Shown: positions 51,482 to 59,845 of the stretch, in pieces | How positions within the stretch are numbered: the stretch's first letter is position 1 | Layout: the number at the start of each line of letters is the position of its first letter | NCBI RefSeq assembly: GCF_000473265.1 | Contig: NZ_KI421511.1 | Coordinates: 669,730 to 733,729 of the forward strand | Reading direction: 5' to 3' | Length of the DNA stretch: 64,000 nt | Origin: Amycolatopsis thermoflava N1165 | GTDB taxonomy: Bacteria; Actinomycetota; Actinomycetes; Mycobacteriales; Pseudonocardiaceae | Position numbers and translations under genes: made by a program | Notes under the pieces: generated by a model | What the model was told of the DNA's origin: nothing | The model's input: only the letters and a program-made list of their open reading frames with translations | Databases searched by the model: none

Positions 51482-52252
51482 TCACCCTCCTGGCAGCTCA
51501 CCGTCGAACCGCTTGACCACACGTGCTGCTCGGGGGGCCGCAGGCCACAGCACGACCCTGTAGAGGTCGTCACCGTGCAGGCCGTCCGAGGAGATGGTGC
51601 GGAAGCCGCGGTAGTAGATCCGGGCGGCGTAGTCCCCGGCCGGCACGGTGGTGCGGGGGAGGTGGAAGCTGTAGTCCATGGAGGATGCGAGCAGCCGCCC
51701 GGTCGGCGCGGTCAGTCCGCCTTCAGTGATGTGGTCCCATTCGTCGAGCTCGTCGACGGGCTCGTGCGCGAGGACTTCGAGGACGACTGGCACGGTGACC
51801 CGGCGTGCGGTGCCGACACCGAGCAGGCCGTTCTCGGTGGCGACCAGGTCGTCGATCAGTGCGTCGGTGAATTCGTCGGAGAGGCCGGGCCGCAGGCTCT
51901 CGTCCTGGACCAGGAAGTAGTTGTAGTCGGCGAACACGTCGAGTTCGGCGTAGGCGAGGCGGTCGCCGGCCTGCGCGTTCGTGGGTTCGGGCATGAGGGT
52001 GATCTGCGCTCCGTCCGGTAGCTCGTGGATTTTGTGCGCGAAGGGGCCGCGGATGCGCATGCATTCGACGGCGTCCTTCACAGTGACGTTGTCGAAGTCG
52101 TAGCTGCCACCGAGGCTGAACAGCTGCCACGGGATGAGCCGCTGGTTGTGCTCCAGGGCTCCAACGAGCGCCTTCGGGTCGCTGGGCTGGCCCAGGTCAG
52201 CGGTAACCGGGACGACCCCGCAGCCGGGCCGGTTGCGGGGTCGCGTTGTCAT
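51482..52252 (-). CDS. Hypothetical protein
   Basis: A 256-residue soluble protein without recognised family. The central segment AYAELDVFADYNYFLVQDESL and the C-terminal beta-rich part (GDYAARIYYRGFRTISSDG, LYRVVLWPAAPRAARVVKRF) are the best-defined parts. The C-terminus resembles immunity/inhibitor-like beta domains found next to toxins, but no specific match can be claimed. ATG 52252 overlaps the stop of the RacP-like gene by four bases, so it belongs to the minus-strand operon at 53597-51482. It converges on the KAS-III-like gene with a 39-base gap. Confidence 0.6.
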   Translation of the reverse strand: MTTRPRNRPGCGVVPVTADLGQPSDPKALVGALEHNQRLIPWQLFSLGGSYDFDNVTVKDAVECMRIRGPFAHKIHELPDGAQITLMPEPTNAQAGDRLAYAELDVFADYNYFLVQDESLRPGLSDEFTDALIDDLVATENGLLGVGTARRVTVPVVLEVLAHEPVDELDEWDHITEGGLTAPTGRLLASSMDYSFHLPRTTVPAGDYAARIYYRGFRTISSDGLHGDDLYRVVLWPAAPRAARVVKRFDGELPGG

Positions 52253-52707
52253 CGGGCTTGGGCAGCCTCCCGGATGCGCTTCGAGTGGATCGAGTATCCC
52301 GAGTCGCGCATAATTGTCAGGTTGTCGATCATCGCTTCCAGTTGCCGTTTGATGTACCGGAACGCGGCGTCGCTGACACCGTCGTCGGCGATGGGTGCGC
52401 ACGCCGACTTGTGCAACCGGGCGAGTTGCCTGTCGATGGGTCGCATTTTCAACGCCATCGACTGCGCGCTCCGGCCGGGGTCGCGAGTCACCGCGTACAC
52501 GTCGCCGTCGTAGACGAAGCACTTGCCCTCGTCCGCGCAGCGGTGGTCACGCACGTGCGCTTTGCCGTTCTCGAACTGGCTTCGAGTCAAATGCTGCGTG
52601 TCACGAATGTCGGCACCCCGGATACCGGGGTCGCCGGCGGCTTCGACGGCCGACCACACGCGGTTGGCCGCCTCGGACACGGGCAATGGGTCGGGTCGGC
52701 TGTTCAT
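52249..52707 (-). CDS. RacP-like winged-helix element protein
   Basis: A 152-residue protein resembling the RacP proteins of streptomycete plasmids and integrative elements. An N-terminal winged-helix-like region (ANRVWSAVEAAGDPGIRGADIRD, LTRSQFENGKAHVRDH) is followed by a wing (KCFVYDGDVYAVTRDPG) and a helical C-terminal domain (LEAMIDNLTIMRDSGYSIHSKRIREA). It probably binds DNA. ATG 52707 overlaps the stop of the DUF6192 reading frame (ATGA), consistent with a racO-racP type pair. The family link is from memory of sequence features and should be treated as moderate. Confidence 0.6.
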   Translation of the reverse strand: MNSRPDPLPVSEAANRVWSAVEAAGDPGIRGADIRDTQHLTRSQFENGKAHVRDHRCADEGKCFVYDGDVYAVTRDPGRSAQSMALKMRPIDRQLARLHKSACAPIADDGVSDAAFRYIKRQLEAMIDNLTIMRDSGYSIHSKRIREAAQAR

Positions 52708-53597
52708 GACTCGCCTCCGAGCATTTTCGCCAGCGCCTCGTCCATCGAGGTGTCACCGGTGTTGATTTCGGTCTCGGCCCAGCTCGCCGCCGCGCGTACC
52801 CGCTCGATGCTCTCCAGGAGAGTCTGACATGCAACGTGGGGATCATGCGCTGCATCTGGGTGTAGAACGTGGTGCACGCGCCCAGCAGCTCCAGTACTTC
52901 CCGCGGGGCTTGGGAATAGCGCAGCTGTGCCGCGCGTCGAGGCGGCGGCGCAGGTGCCGGCTCGATGTGTGCGAGTGGCGACTCCAGCGCCTCGTCCTGG
53001 TCGTCCTCCTCGGTGTAGTAGCGCGGCTTGTCGGCCTGACGCAGGATGTGCCGTGCGGACGGGTCGTCGAGAACCTGCCGGACCACAGCTGGCCGGCGCA
53101 GGATGTCTTTGACCGTGAGCGCCGCGTCCTGGTCATCGCGCACCAGATCACGCACGCGGTCCACTCGCTCCTGCGATGTGACCGGGTGTTGCTGGGGTGC
53201 GGCCAGCCGCACGCAGCGCCTCGTTCACCGTCCAGCGACGCTCCCCGCTCACCGGGTCCACCGGCGGCTTGTCGATCTTGTGGTACCGGCTGGGATGTGC
53301 CGATAGGATGTCGTGGATCCTAAAACTCACATCCGGGTTGCGCTTATCCGCCGGCCACGCGATCGCCACGTGCCGGTAGCTCTTGAGCGTGCTGCCGCTC
53401 ACTCCGATCGCCTCGGCAAACGCGCGTAGCACCGACTCGACGCCGTGGTTCTCGAAGTCGTTGCGCTGCTTCGGGATCATGTCCAGGGTGATGTCACCCA
53501 GCTCGAACTGAACACTGCACTTCGTCCGCACCAAAGCCCGGCCACGTTTGACCCATCGGTCCCACTGCCGTGCCGTGAACCTCTCCGGGCGCGTCAG
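52704..53597 (-). pseudogene. DUF6192/RacO-like gene with two compensating frameshifts
   Basis: The N-terminal part (RPERFTARQWDRWVKRGRALVRTKCSVQFELGD, ALRAFAEAIGVSGSTLKSYRHVA) is in one frame. The middle (VTSQERVDRVRDLVRDDQDAAL, DILRRPAVVRQVLDDPSARHIL) is in the next frame from about 53185. The C-terminus (LLESIERVRAAASWAETEINTGDTSMDEALAKML) returns to the first frame from about 52825. An extra base near 53185 and a missing base near 52830 explain this. The total of 298 codons stays in register. The best-placed start is a CTG at 53597 behind GGAGGTAGGAG. Sequencing error is possible; as it stands no full protein is made. Confidence 0.72.
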
Positions 53598-54247
53598 CTC
53601 CTACCTCCTGTTGGGCCAGCTCAACAGGGGTGCCACGCCGTCCGCGAATTTGCACTGCACAGCGCGAGCCATGGGTGCCGCAGCACCCGCTCGCCGATCA
53701 CTAGATTGAGCGTTACCTTGATCTACTTCCACGCTCGCCACCTTGGCGCGCGAGACATACCAGTCTGCGCTCACGCGCACCCGACGACAACACCTCGACG
53801 GAGCGCCACCTGCGGAATTGAAGCGCTTACCGGCGATTGACCGGCACGCGTCAGGTGTCCGGCCCACCATTCGCCACCACCGGAGAACCCAGCGGCCATA
53901 GTTGCTCGTGTCCGTGATCCGGTCCAGTTTCGCGCCGGTCGGGGTGCGGCTCTTCACCCGCTCGGTCACGTAGTAGGCCCACATCCGCTGCTCGGCGGTG
54001 GTCTCGGGCGGGCGGGCCTCGTCCGAGACCACCGCGAGACGCACGATCGATGTCGTCTTTACAGGACTCGCTCGTCTCGGCGGTCTCTGCGTGGCGTGCA
54101 CCCACAACGCTTCATCCCGCCGAGCCGGCGATGAAGTGGCGCCCACCGCAGCACACCTTCCGACGTGCGCCGCGTGTTTGTCCGGACATCAGCCGTCGGC
54201 CGGCCGGCGACGGGCTAGCAGGTGTTCGCCGATGGCCGTGAAGCAGG
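53598..54247. other. Mostly non-coding gap at the edge of the mobile region
   Basis: About 650 bases between the RacO-like remnant and the diguanylate cyclase gene. Apart from one degenerate minus-strand fragment (about 53860-54050), no frame has coding character, ribosome sites or recognisable motifs. No tRNA gene or direct-repeat attachment site was found. It may be the scarred boundary of the element. Confidence 0.4.
53860..54050 (-). pseudogene. Fragment of an actinomycete plasmid/ICE protein
   Basis: The minus strand reads TTAEQRMWAYYVTERVKSRTPTGAKLDRITDTSNYGRWVLRWWR. The TPTGA-LDR-.-T-NYGR-VLR-W pattern is a helix-turn-helix-like C-terminal motif common in plasmid and integrative-element proteins such as DUF2637 family members. 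Neither a proper N-terminus nor a start codon with ribosome site precedes it, and the sequence after it is unlike protein. I take it as a leftover C-terminal piece. Confidence 0.45.
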
Positions 54248-55657
54248 TCAAGCGCCGTCCCTCGCACGCACGACGCGGTTGCGTCCGCCGGCCTTCGCTG
54301 ACTTCTTCGCGCGGATGGCCGTGTCGACGAGCTCGTCGAGGCAGACGCCGTGTGCCGGGCTGGTGGCGACTCCGATGGAGATGGTGCAAGGGCGAGTGTC
54401 GCGGCCGATGCGGAGGTGTTCGGTGCTTCCGGGAAGCCGAACGAGGGTGTCGAGGCGCTCCACTGCGAGCCGGATGCGTTCAGCGACTTCGGTGCCCTGC
54501 TCGAGGTTCGTGCCGGGCAGAACCGCCACGAACTCCTCGCCGCCCCAGCGACACAAGAGGTCTTCGACCCGGCTCTCGCCTTCCAGCGTTGCCGCTACGG
54601 CCTTGAGTATCTCGTCGCCACCGAGCTCGCCGAGGTCGTCGTTCCAGCTCTTGAAGTTGTCGAGGTCGGCGAACAGGACTGTCGTCGGGCGATTGGCCGC
54701 GGTGTCACGCTTCAGGACCTCCTGGGCGAGTGGCAGGAATCCCCGCCGGTTGAGCAGGCCCATCAGCGGATCGTGTATCGCGTCGTTCCCCAGGACTCGG
54801 TTCATTTGGTCCAGGCGCGTCATGTGAAGGGCGATGGGGATGAAGGTCGGCGTGATCAGCGGAGACACGGCCGTCGCAGTCGTGGCGGCCAGTCCGATGA
54901 GCACGGTGACCACAGTCATGCCGTGTGCCGCGATCAGCCTGTCGGTGTTTCGTGGGGTGGCTGAGCACCTCAACAATGCCTGCACGGCGAAGTAGGCGAC
55001 GCCGAGAGCGATCAGTAGAGCCACGAGGTGAAAGCGACCCAGCGTCGTCTCCGGCCACGCTGAGCCGTGGGTGAGCCAGTCGCGAAGCGGCGTCGCGGTC
55101 GCGACCCCGTGGGCTGCGAGCACGGATGCGACGGTCGTCGAGGTCGCGAGCATGAATCGGCGGGGATGTGCGCCGTGCTCGTGTCGGCGGACCAACCGCA
55201 GGATGAGCAGCAAGCCGAGAGCCCAGACGAGGGGAAGCGCCGCGGCTGCGGTGATGAGCCAGATCGCGCTCTGGTCGACGGGCTGCTCGTTCCGGTCATC
55301 GGCGCGACGTTGGGCGCGCGAACGTGTGCAGCACGCGTGAGTAACGGCGCAGGCCGACAGGATCGCGCCGGTGGCGACCGTCGACGAGCAGATCAGGGGA
55401 ACGTCGAGGACCGCTTCCCGCGCTGCCTCGGCTGTGACGACGGCATGGGCCACGACAGACATTGCTGCGGTGACTCGGGCTCGAAACCAGGTCTTGCAAC
55501 GACGCGCTGCCCCCGCGGCGCGTCGAAGGGCGTTCACCACTTGCCCTCTGCTCGGCAGGTCCAGGTCGGTGGGCGTCGCTGCGACGCCTGCTGGAACGGT
55601 GCGCCGAACCAGGCAGGGCGGTCCGCTTTCCGCGATGAACTTGTGACTCCACTCCAT
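54248..55657 (-). CDS. Membrane-bound diguanylate cyclase (GGDEF domain)
   Basis: A 469-residue protein with an N-terminal amphipathic region, four to five membrane segments (residues about 85-290, e.g. IWLITAAAALPLVWALGLLLILRLV and FHLVALLIALGVAYFAVQALL) and a cytoplasmic GGDEF domain from about residue 310. The active motif is CRWGGEEF, and DPLMGLLNRRGF opens the domain. An RxxD inhibitory site (RVED) lies five residues before GGEEF, so feedback inhibition by c-di-GMP is expected. There is no EAL domain. ATG 55657 follows GAGGGGG by four bases. The sensor part has no named domain. It probably makes c-di-GMP for developmental control. Confidence 0.86.
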   Translation of the reverse strand: MEWSHKFIAESGPPCLVRRTVPAGVAATPTDLDLPSRGQVVNALRRAAGAARRCKTWFRARVTAAMSVVAHAVVTAEAAREAVLDVPLICSSTVATGAILSACAVTHACCTRSRAQRRADDRNEQPVDQSAIWLITAAAALPLVWALGLLLILRLVRRHEHGAHPRRFMLATSTTVASVLAAHGVATATPLRDWLTHGSAWPETTLGRFHLVALLIALGVAYFAVQALLRCSATPRNTDRLIAAHGMTVVTVLIGLAATTATAVSPLITPTFIPIALHMTRLDQMNRVLGNDAIHDPLMGLLNRRGFLPLAQEVLKRDTAANRPTTVLFADLDNFKSWNDDLGELGGDEILKAVAATLEGESRVEDLLCRWGGEEFVAVLPGTNLEQGTEVAERIRLAVERLDTLVRLPGSTEHLRIGRDTRPCTISIGVATSPAHGVCLDELVDTAIRAKKSAKAGGRNRVVRARDGA

Positions 55658-55726
55658 TTGTCCCCCTCGGTGATGTGCGGGCGCCGGCTCGGCCTCCCAA
55701 CCGGGCCGGCGCACGCGAGACGACGG

Positions 55727-57169
55727 TTACGTCGTCGCGTGGATGCCGATTCCTACCCCTGGTGTGAGGATCCCGGCGGGATCCAGGCGTGCCTTCGTGT
55801 TGAGGACGTCTTGCCAGTCCGGCCCGTAGTGCCGCTGCCACAGCTCGTTCGTCGGCTGCTGACTGCCGATGGGATAGAGCGTGCCGCCTGCCTCGCGCGC
55901 GGCATCAAGCCATTGCGCGTTGCGGGTGAGCATTTGCTCCACTTCTTCAACGCTCGGCATGGTCGATCCGCTGTTGAGGACGTCGAAGAGCCACACGAAC
56001 TCGTCGGACCGCTGTCTGGGCACGCGGAGTCTTTCGCGCCGGAAGCGGTCGGCTCGGTGGGGGAACAGGAGGACGAATCCCTGTCCGTGGGGCTGCGACC
56101 AGTCGGCGGCGGTCATCGCTTTGATGGTGTTCTCGACGTAGGGCTCCACCGACGAGTCGGGCAGGAAGACGTCGAACCACGGTTTGATCCGGTTTTCCCA
56201 GACCGGCCAGCCGTCGATCACGGCGGTGTCGAGGGTGACGTGGTCTAGGTAGGTCTTGGTCTCGTAGTGCTCGGGCTCGATCGGGGTGGGGAGGGTGTCG
56301 ACGATGTTCCGCGGCGGGGTGGTCTCTACCTCGTAGTACGCGAGTTGCACCAAGAAGGTCGGCTGCGCGTCGTGTTCGGGAGGGCGGACGGTGCAGTAGA
56401 CCTCGTCGAGGACGTTGTGGGCCATGACGGTCCGCATCGCCTGGAACGCGTCCGCCGCGGTCGAGTACGGCACCGACCAGGTGTGAACTCGCCGGGGGAG
56501 TGGGGCGAGGGCGAGTTCGGCCTGGGTGATGACGCCGACTTGTCCGAGACCGGCGAGCGCGCCGGCGAACACGTCCCGGTTCTCGGCAGCTGAGGCCCAG
56601 AGGGTGTGGCCCTGCCCGGTGACGACCTGGATGCGCTCGACGGCGTCGACCTGCGCCCCGCACTGGTAGTTGGGGGAGATGCCGCCGACGCTCAAGGTCC
56701 CGCCGACGGAGAGGTTCAGGTAGCCGGTCAGGCCACCCCGGAAGCGGAAACCCTGCTCGGCAAGGGTGATCACGACGTCCGACCACAGTGCGCCGGCCTC
56801 GCAGACCACCCGGTTGCGGCGGACCGGCTCGACGCCGTCGAGGGTGCGCATGTCGATTGCCAGACCGCTCTCACCGACCAGGCGCTGGCCGTGGGTGGTG
56901 TGACCGGCGCCTTGAGCTGCCACCGGGATGCGGTGCTCGCGGCACAGCGCGACCATGCGCCCGACGTCCTGAACGCTCCCGGGCTTGAGCACGGCACCCG
57001 GCGTGCGGTGCACCATTCGTCCCATGTCACGAGAGGCATCGGTGAACGCCGGGGGCACGTCGACAATGAGCTGGCCGTCGAGGGGTGGCACCTTCGTCAC
57101 GCCCGCGGTGCTGGCGGTCGTCCAGGTCCGGGTGACGGGGTCCCAACCGAGTCCGGCTACCGATGTCAC
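55727..57169 (-). CDS. FAD-binding oxidoreductase (PCMH/cytokinin dehydrogenase-like)
   Basis: A 480-residue flavin oxidase/dehydrogenase of the vanillyl-alcohol oxidase/PCMH superfamily. The FAD domain shows PGSVQDVGRMVALCREHRIPVAAQGAGHTTHGQ and GGTLSVGGISPNYQCGAQVD...VVTGQG. The C-terminal substrate domain has NIVDTLPTPIEPEHYETKTYLDHV and ends NTKARLDPAGILTPGVGI, typical of cytokinin-dehydrogenase-like proteins. No signal peptide is visible. A His in the H-T-T-H motif may carry covalent FAD. It lies 220 bases downstream of the lanthipeptide methyltransferase on the same strand. Whether it belongs to that cluster is unclear. Confidence 0.85.
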   Translation of the reverse strand: MTSVAGLGWDPVTRTWTTASTAGVTKVPPLDGQLIVDVPPAFTDASRDMGRMVHRTPGAVLKPGSVQDVGRMVALCREHRIPVAAQGAGHTTHGQRLVGESGLAIDMRTLDGVEPVRRNRVVCEAGALWSDVVITLAEQGFRFRGGLTGYLNLSVGGTLSVGGISPNYQCGAQVDAVERIQVVTGQGHTLWASAAENRDVFAGALAGLGQVGVITQAELALAPLPRRVHTWSVPYSTAADAFQAMRTVMAHNVLDEVYCTVRPPEHDAQPTFLVQLAYYEVETTPPRNIVDTLPTPIEPEHYETKTYLDHVTLDTAVIDGWPVWENRIKPWFDVFLPDSSVEPYVENTIKAMTAADWSQPHGQGFVLLFPHRADRFRRERLRVPRQRSDEFVWLFDVLNSGSTMPSVEEVEQMLTRNAQWLDAAREAGGTLYPIGSQQPTNELWQRHYGPDWQDVLNTKARLDPAGILTPGVGIGIHATT

Positions 57170-57275
57170 GGTCCCTCCAGTGTGAGTCGCGTTTCCGCTG
57201 GTCCCAGGCGGTTCTCACCCTGGCGGGGACACGGCCGTCGGCACATCGGGGACGACCACAATGCTTCGCCGGGGG

Positions 57276-57311
57276 CCCCGTACGGGGTCCCGCAGGCCGG
57301 TGTACGGGGTC
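57276..57311. repeat. Palindrome and direct repeat upstream of the FAD oxidoreductase gene
   Basis: CCCCGTACGGGG (57276-57287) is a perfect 12-base palindrome. GTACGGGGTC occurs at 57280-57289 and again at 57302-57311, a 22-base (two-turn) spacing. The location in the 220-base gap between the lanthipeptide operon and the oxidoreductase suggests operator sites for the latter. Confidence 0.4.
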
Positions 57312-57389
57312 TGTACCTCCGTAGTTATGGCTGATGTGGCCGCGACGAGTGCATTTTCAGCATCGCCTCGTCCCGAAGGTGCCTCGAGG

Positions 57390-58604
57390 TCAGGACGTCA
57401 GGACCATGCGGACGTGGTTTTTGTCGATGAGCAGGCCCGAAGGCAGATCCTTGGGGGACGTCTCAGCGGGGTATGCAGCGATGACGGGTTGGGCGGTGCG
57501 GTCGCGGTCGAATCGGTGAATTTGCTCGACCAGTCGCTCGGCGAGCTGAGCTGCGGCGGGTCCGTGGCCGGTGGCGCCGAGCTCGAAGCGGCGCTCGCCG
57601 GCGGGGCCGGGTGCTTCGATGGGGCGTGGCTTGGCGAGGTAGGCCAGAGAGTCGCACTCGGCGATCGTGGGGGTGCGGTAGGAGAAGGCGGGGTTGCAGA
57701 GGCCGGTCTCGATGGCTGTGTCTTCGGCGTCGAGTCGGCACGTGCCTGGTTCGGTCGCGGTCAGCCAGAGCCAGATGTGGTCGAACGGCTCGTTGGCGGC
57801 CACCGAGGTGCCGGACCACACGGTCGTTTTGGGGCCGGTGAACACCTCGTGCATGGCCGCCGGGTCGATGTCCTGGTCGGCGTCCCAGTGCAGCGCGACG
57901 TCCTCGGTGATCTGGCCGGTGTGCTCGCCGGTCGGCACGATGCCGATCATGGGGATGAATCCGCAGAGTTGGCTGTTGGTTGCGCGCAGGTGGGTGTCGT
58001 GGCGGGTGAAGGCGATGCTGCGGGCCTGGCCGCGCCAGTGCATCGGGACCACCAGCGTGCCGCCGTGGGCGAGCTGGTTGAACCAGGCCGGTGGCAGGTC
58101 CCATGGCCCGACGGTGACGATGATCTTGTCGTAGGGCGCGTGGACTGCCGCGCCATGAGCACCATCGCCGGTGATTACTCGCACTCGGTGGTAGCCCGTC
58201 TCTGCCAGGGCGTGGCGGGCGTGCTCGGTGACGTCGGGGTGGATGTCGATCGTGGTGACGCTGCCGGTGTCACCGACGAGTTCGGCCAGGAGGGCAGCGT
58301 TGTATCCGGTTCCGGCGCCGATTTCCAGGACGTGATCGCCGGGCTGCGGGTTGAGCTGGCCGAGCATCATCGCCACGACAGTCGGCACGGAGATGCAGCT
58401 GGCCGGCCGGTCTGGGCCGGGTTTGATGGTGATGGCCTTGTTCGCGTAGGCCTCCTCGATCGAGGCGGCGGGCACGAAGCGGTGTCGCGGGACGGCGCGT
58501 AGGGCTTGCTCGATGCGCTCGGAGCGCAGGTGGCCGGCTGCGCGGATGTGGTTGATCATCTGCTCGCGCAGGTCTTCGGGGCGGGTGCTGGTGGCGTTGG
58601 TCAT
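57390..58604 (-). CDS. FxLD-system protein-L-isoaspartate O-methyltransferase
   Basis: A 404-residue SAM-dependent methyltransferase. Residues 10-215 are a PIMT-like domain: LRAVPRHRFVPAASIEEAYAN, ASCISVPTVVAMMLGQL, GDHVLEIGAGTGYNAALLAE (SAM motif I) and VRVITGDGAHGAAVHAPYDKIIVTVG. The C-terminal 190 residues are the extension specific to the methyltransferases of FxLD lanthipeptide clusters. Such enzymes methylate an Asp side chain of the modified peptide, which then cyclises to aspartimide or isoAsp. The precursor core contains suitable Asp residues (Asp48, Asp49, Asp52). ATG 58604 has GAGAGGAA upstream and overlaps the LanC stop by four bases. Confidence 0.86.
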   Translation of the reverse strand: MTNATSTRPEDLREQMINHIRAAGHLRSERIEQALRAVPRHRFVPAASIEEAYANKAITIKPGPDRPASCISVPTVVAMMLGQLNPQPGDHVLEIGAGTGYNAALLAELVGDTGSVTTIDIHPDVTEHARHALAETGYHRVRVITGDGAHGAAVHAPYDKIIVTVGPWDLPPAWFNQLAHGGTLVVPMHWRGQARSIAFTRHDTHLRATNSQLCGFIPMIGIVPTGEHTGQITEDVALHWDADQDIDPAAMHEVFTGPKTTVWSGTSVAANEPFDHIWLWLTATEPGTCRLDAEDTAIETGLCNPAFSYRTPTIAECDSLAYLAKPRPIEAPGPAGERRFELGATGHGPAAAQLAERLVEQIHRFDRDRTAQPVIAAYPAETSPKDLPSGLLIDKNHVRMVLTS

Positions 58605-59845
58605 CGAGTTCCTCTCGGTGTGCTGGGGATCGAGTCGTGCGAGCTGACGGCTGGGGTGAGCAGGCAGAGATCCCACCCGGCGTCCGGCGCGAGGTCGGTG
58701 AGCGCGATGCCGGTCTTGCCCTCCAGCATTCCGCTGCGCTCCGACAGTTCCCGCGCGGCCCGGGTGCGGCGGTGTTGCCAGTGATGTTCGAGCTGGGCGA
58801 GGGCCTCGGCGGCGTGGCTGCCGGGTTCGGCGCGGGCGAGCGTGCGGCGGGCGGTGTGGACCAGCCCTGCCCAGCCGTGGCAGAGCGAGGCGTCGGTGAG
58901 CTGATCGAGCTGCCCTGCGTCGGTAAAGCAGGCGACGAGCGCAGCCTCGGTCTCGGCCAACCTGGTCGGGGCGTCCAGTGCCTGGGCGGCCAGGTGGCGG
59001 GCGTGAGTCAGGCCGGGGGTGCCGTAGCACCATGACGGTCGTTGCGGACCGGGTTGGGCAACGGCCGTGTTGCGCCATTCGCGGCTGGAGAGCAGGCCGG
59101 GCCACCACGGCCTGGTCTTCGGGCCGCAGCGCCAGGAGCGGAGGAACCGATCGGTGCGTTCGATGGCCTCCGGCTGGCCGGCCACGGTGATGCCTCTGAT
59201 CATCGTGGCGGACAGCAGCGCCAGGGGGCCGGCGATGCCGTGCGCCATGCCCAGATTGGCGTGGCCGCCGGGCCACCGCCGGTCGGGGCGCCCCGACGGT
59301 CCGGTGGGAGACCACCAGCCGGGCAGGATGGCCCCGTCCAGCGTGATCGGGCCGGTCAGCTGGACCAGGTAGGTCAGCACGTCGCGCAGTAGGTCGCCGG
59401 CGCGGTGGTTCGGATCGACGTGGACGGACTGCAGCAGGCACACCCCGAGCCCAGTCAGGCCGTTGATCAAGTCGTATTCGCGCAGCGCGGGCAGTTCTCC
59501 GCGGTCGAGTCGCGCATGCGCCCGCTCCAATCGAGCCCGGGTCATCGCCGCGAGGTGCTCGTCGAGTACTCGCAGCACGCCGCGGTAGGCGGGCAGGCCC
59601 GCGGTGCGCAGCACGAACGCGACGGCCGGGGCGCCGCGATACAGGCAGGCTTGTGGGTCGGCGGCCACGGGGTCGGCGGTCATGGTCGTGACCCAGTGGT
59701 GAGCGGTGGCCCAGTTTCCGGTTCCGGCGTGCGCACGAGCGATGTGCAGCAGCGCTTGCCCGGCCGCTCCGTTGCCCAGGGACTGACGCCATCCGGGCGC
59801 AGGAGCGTGCTCGGGCGAGGCGGTGTGCGGGACGGTGGAGGTCAT
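58601..59845 (-). CDS. LanC-like lanthionine synthetase cyclase
   Basis: A 414-residue LanC family cyclase that adds cysteine thiols to dehydrated Ser/Thr to form lanthionine rings. The zinc site is complete: Cys in SWCYGTPG and Cys-His in SLCHGWAGLVH. GGHANLGMAHGIAGPLALLS is the conserved GxxHG-type motif, with the acid/base His. The double-toroid repeats are recognisable (YDLINGLTGLGVCLL). ATG 59845 overlaps the LanB stop (ATGA), and its own stop overlaps the methyltransferase start. The tight coupling supports one modification complex acting on the FxLD precursor. Confidence 0.87.
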   Translation of the reverse strand: MTSTVPHTASPEHAPAPGWRQSLGNGAAGQALLHIARAHAGTGNWATAHHWVTTMTADPVAADPQACLYRGAPAVAFVLRTAGLPAYRGVLRVLDEHLAAMTRARLERAHARLDRGELPALREYDLINGLTGLGVCLLQSVHVDPNHRAGDLLRDVLTYLVQLTGPITLDGAILPGWWSPTGPSGRPDRRWPGGHANLGMAHGIAGPLALLSATMIRGITVAGQPEAIERTDRFLRSWRCGPKTRPWWPGLLSSREWRNTAVAQPGPQRPSWCYGTPGLTHARHLAAQALDAPTRLAETEAALVACFTDAGQLDQLTDASLCHGWAGLVHTARRTLARAEPGSHAAEALAQLEHHWQHRRTRAARELSERSGMLEGKTGIALTDLAPDAGWDLCLLTPAVSSHDSIPSTPRGTR

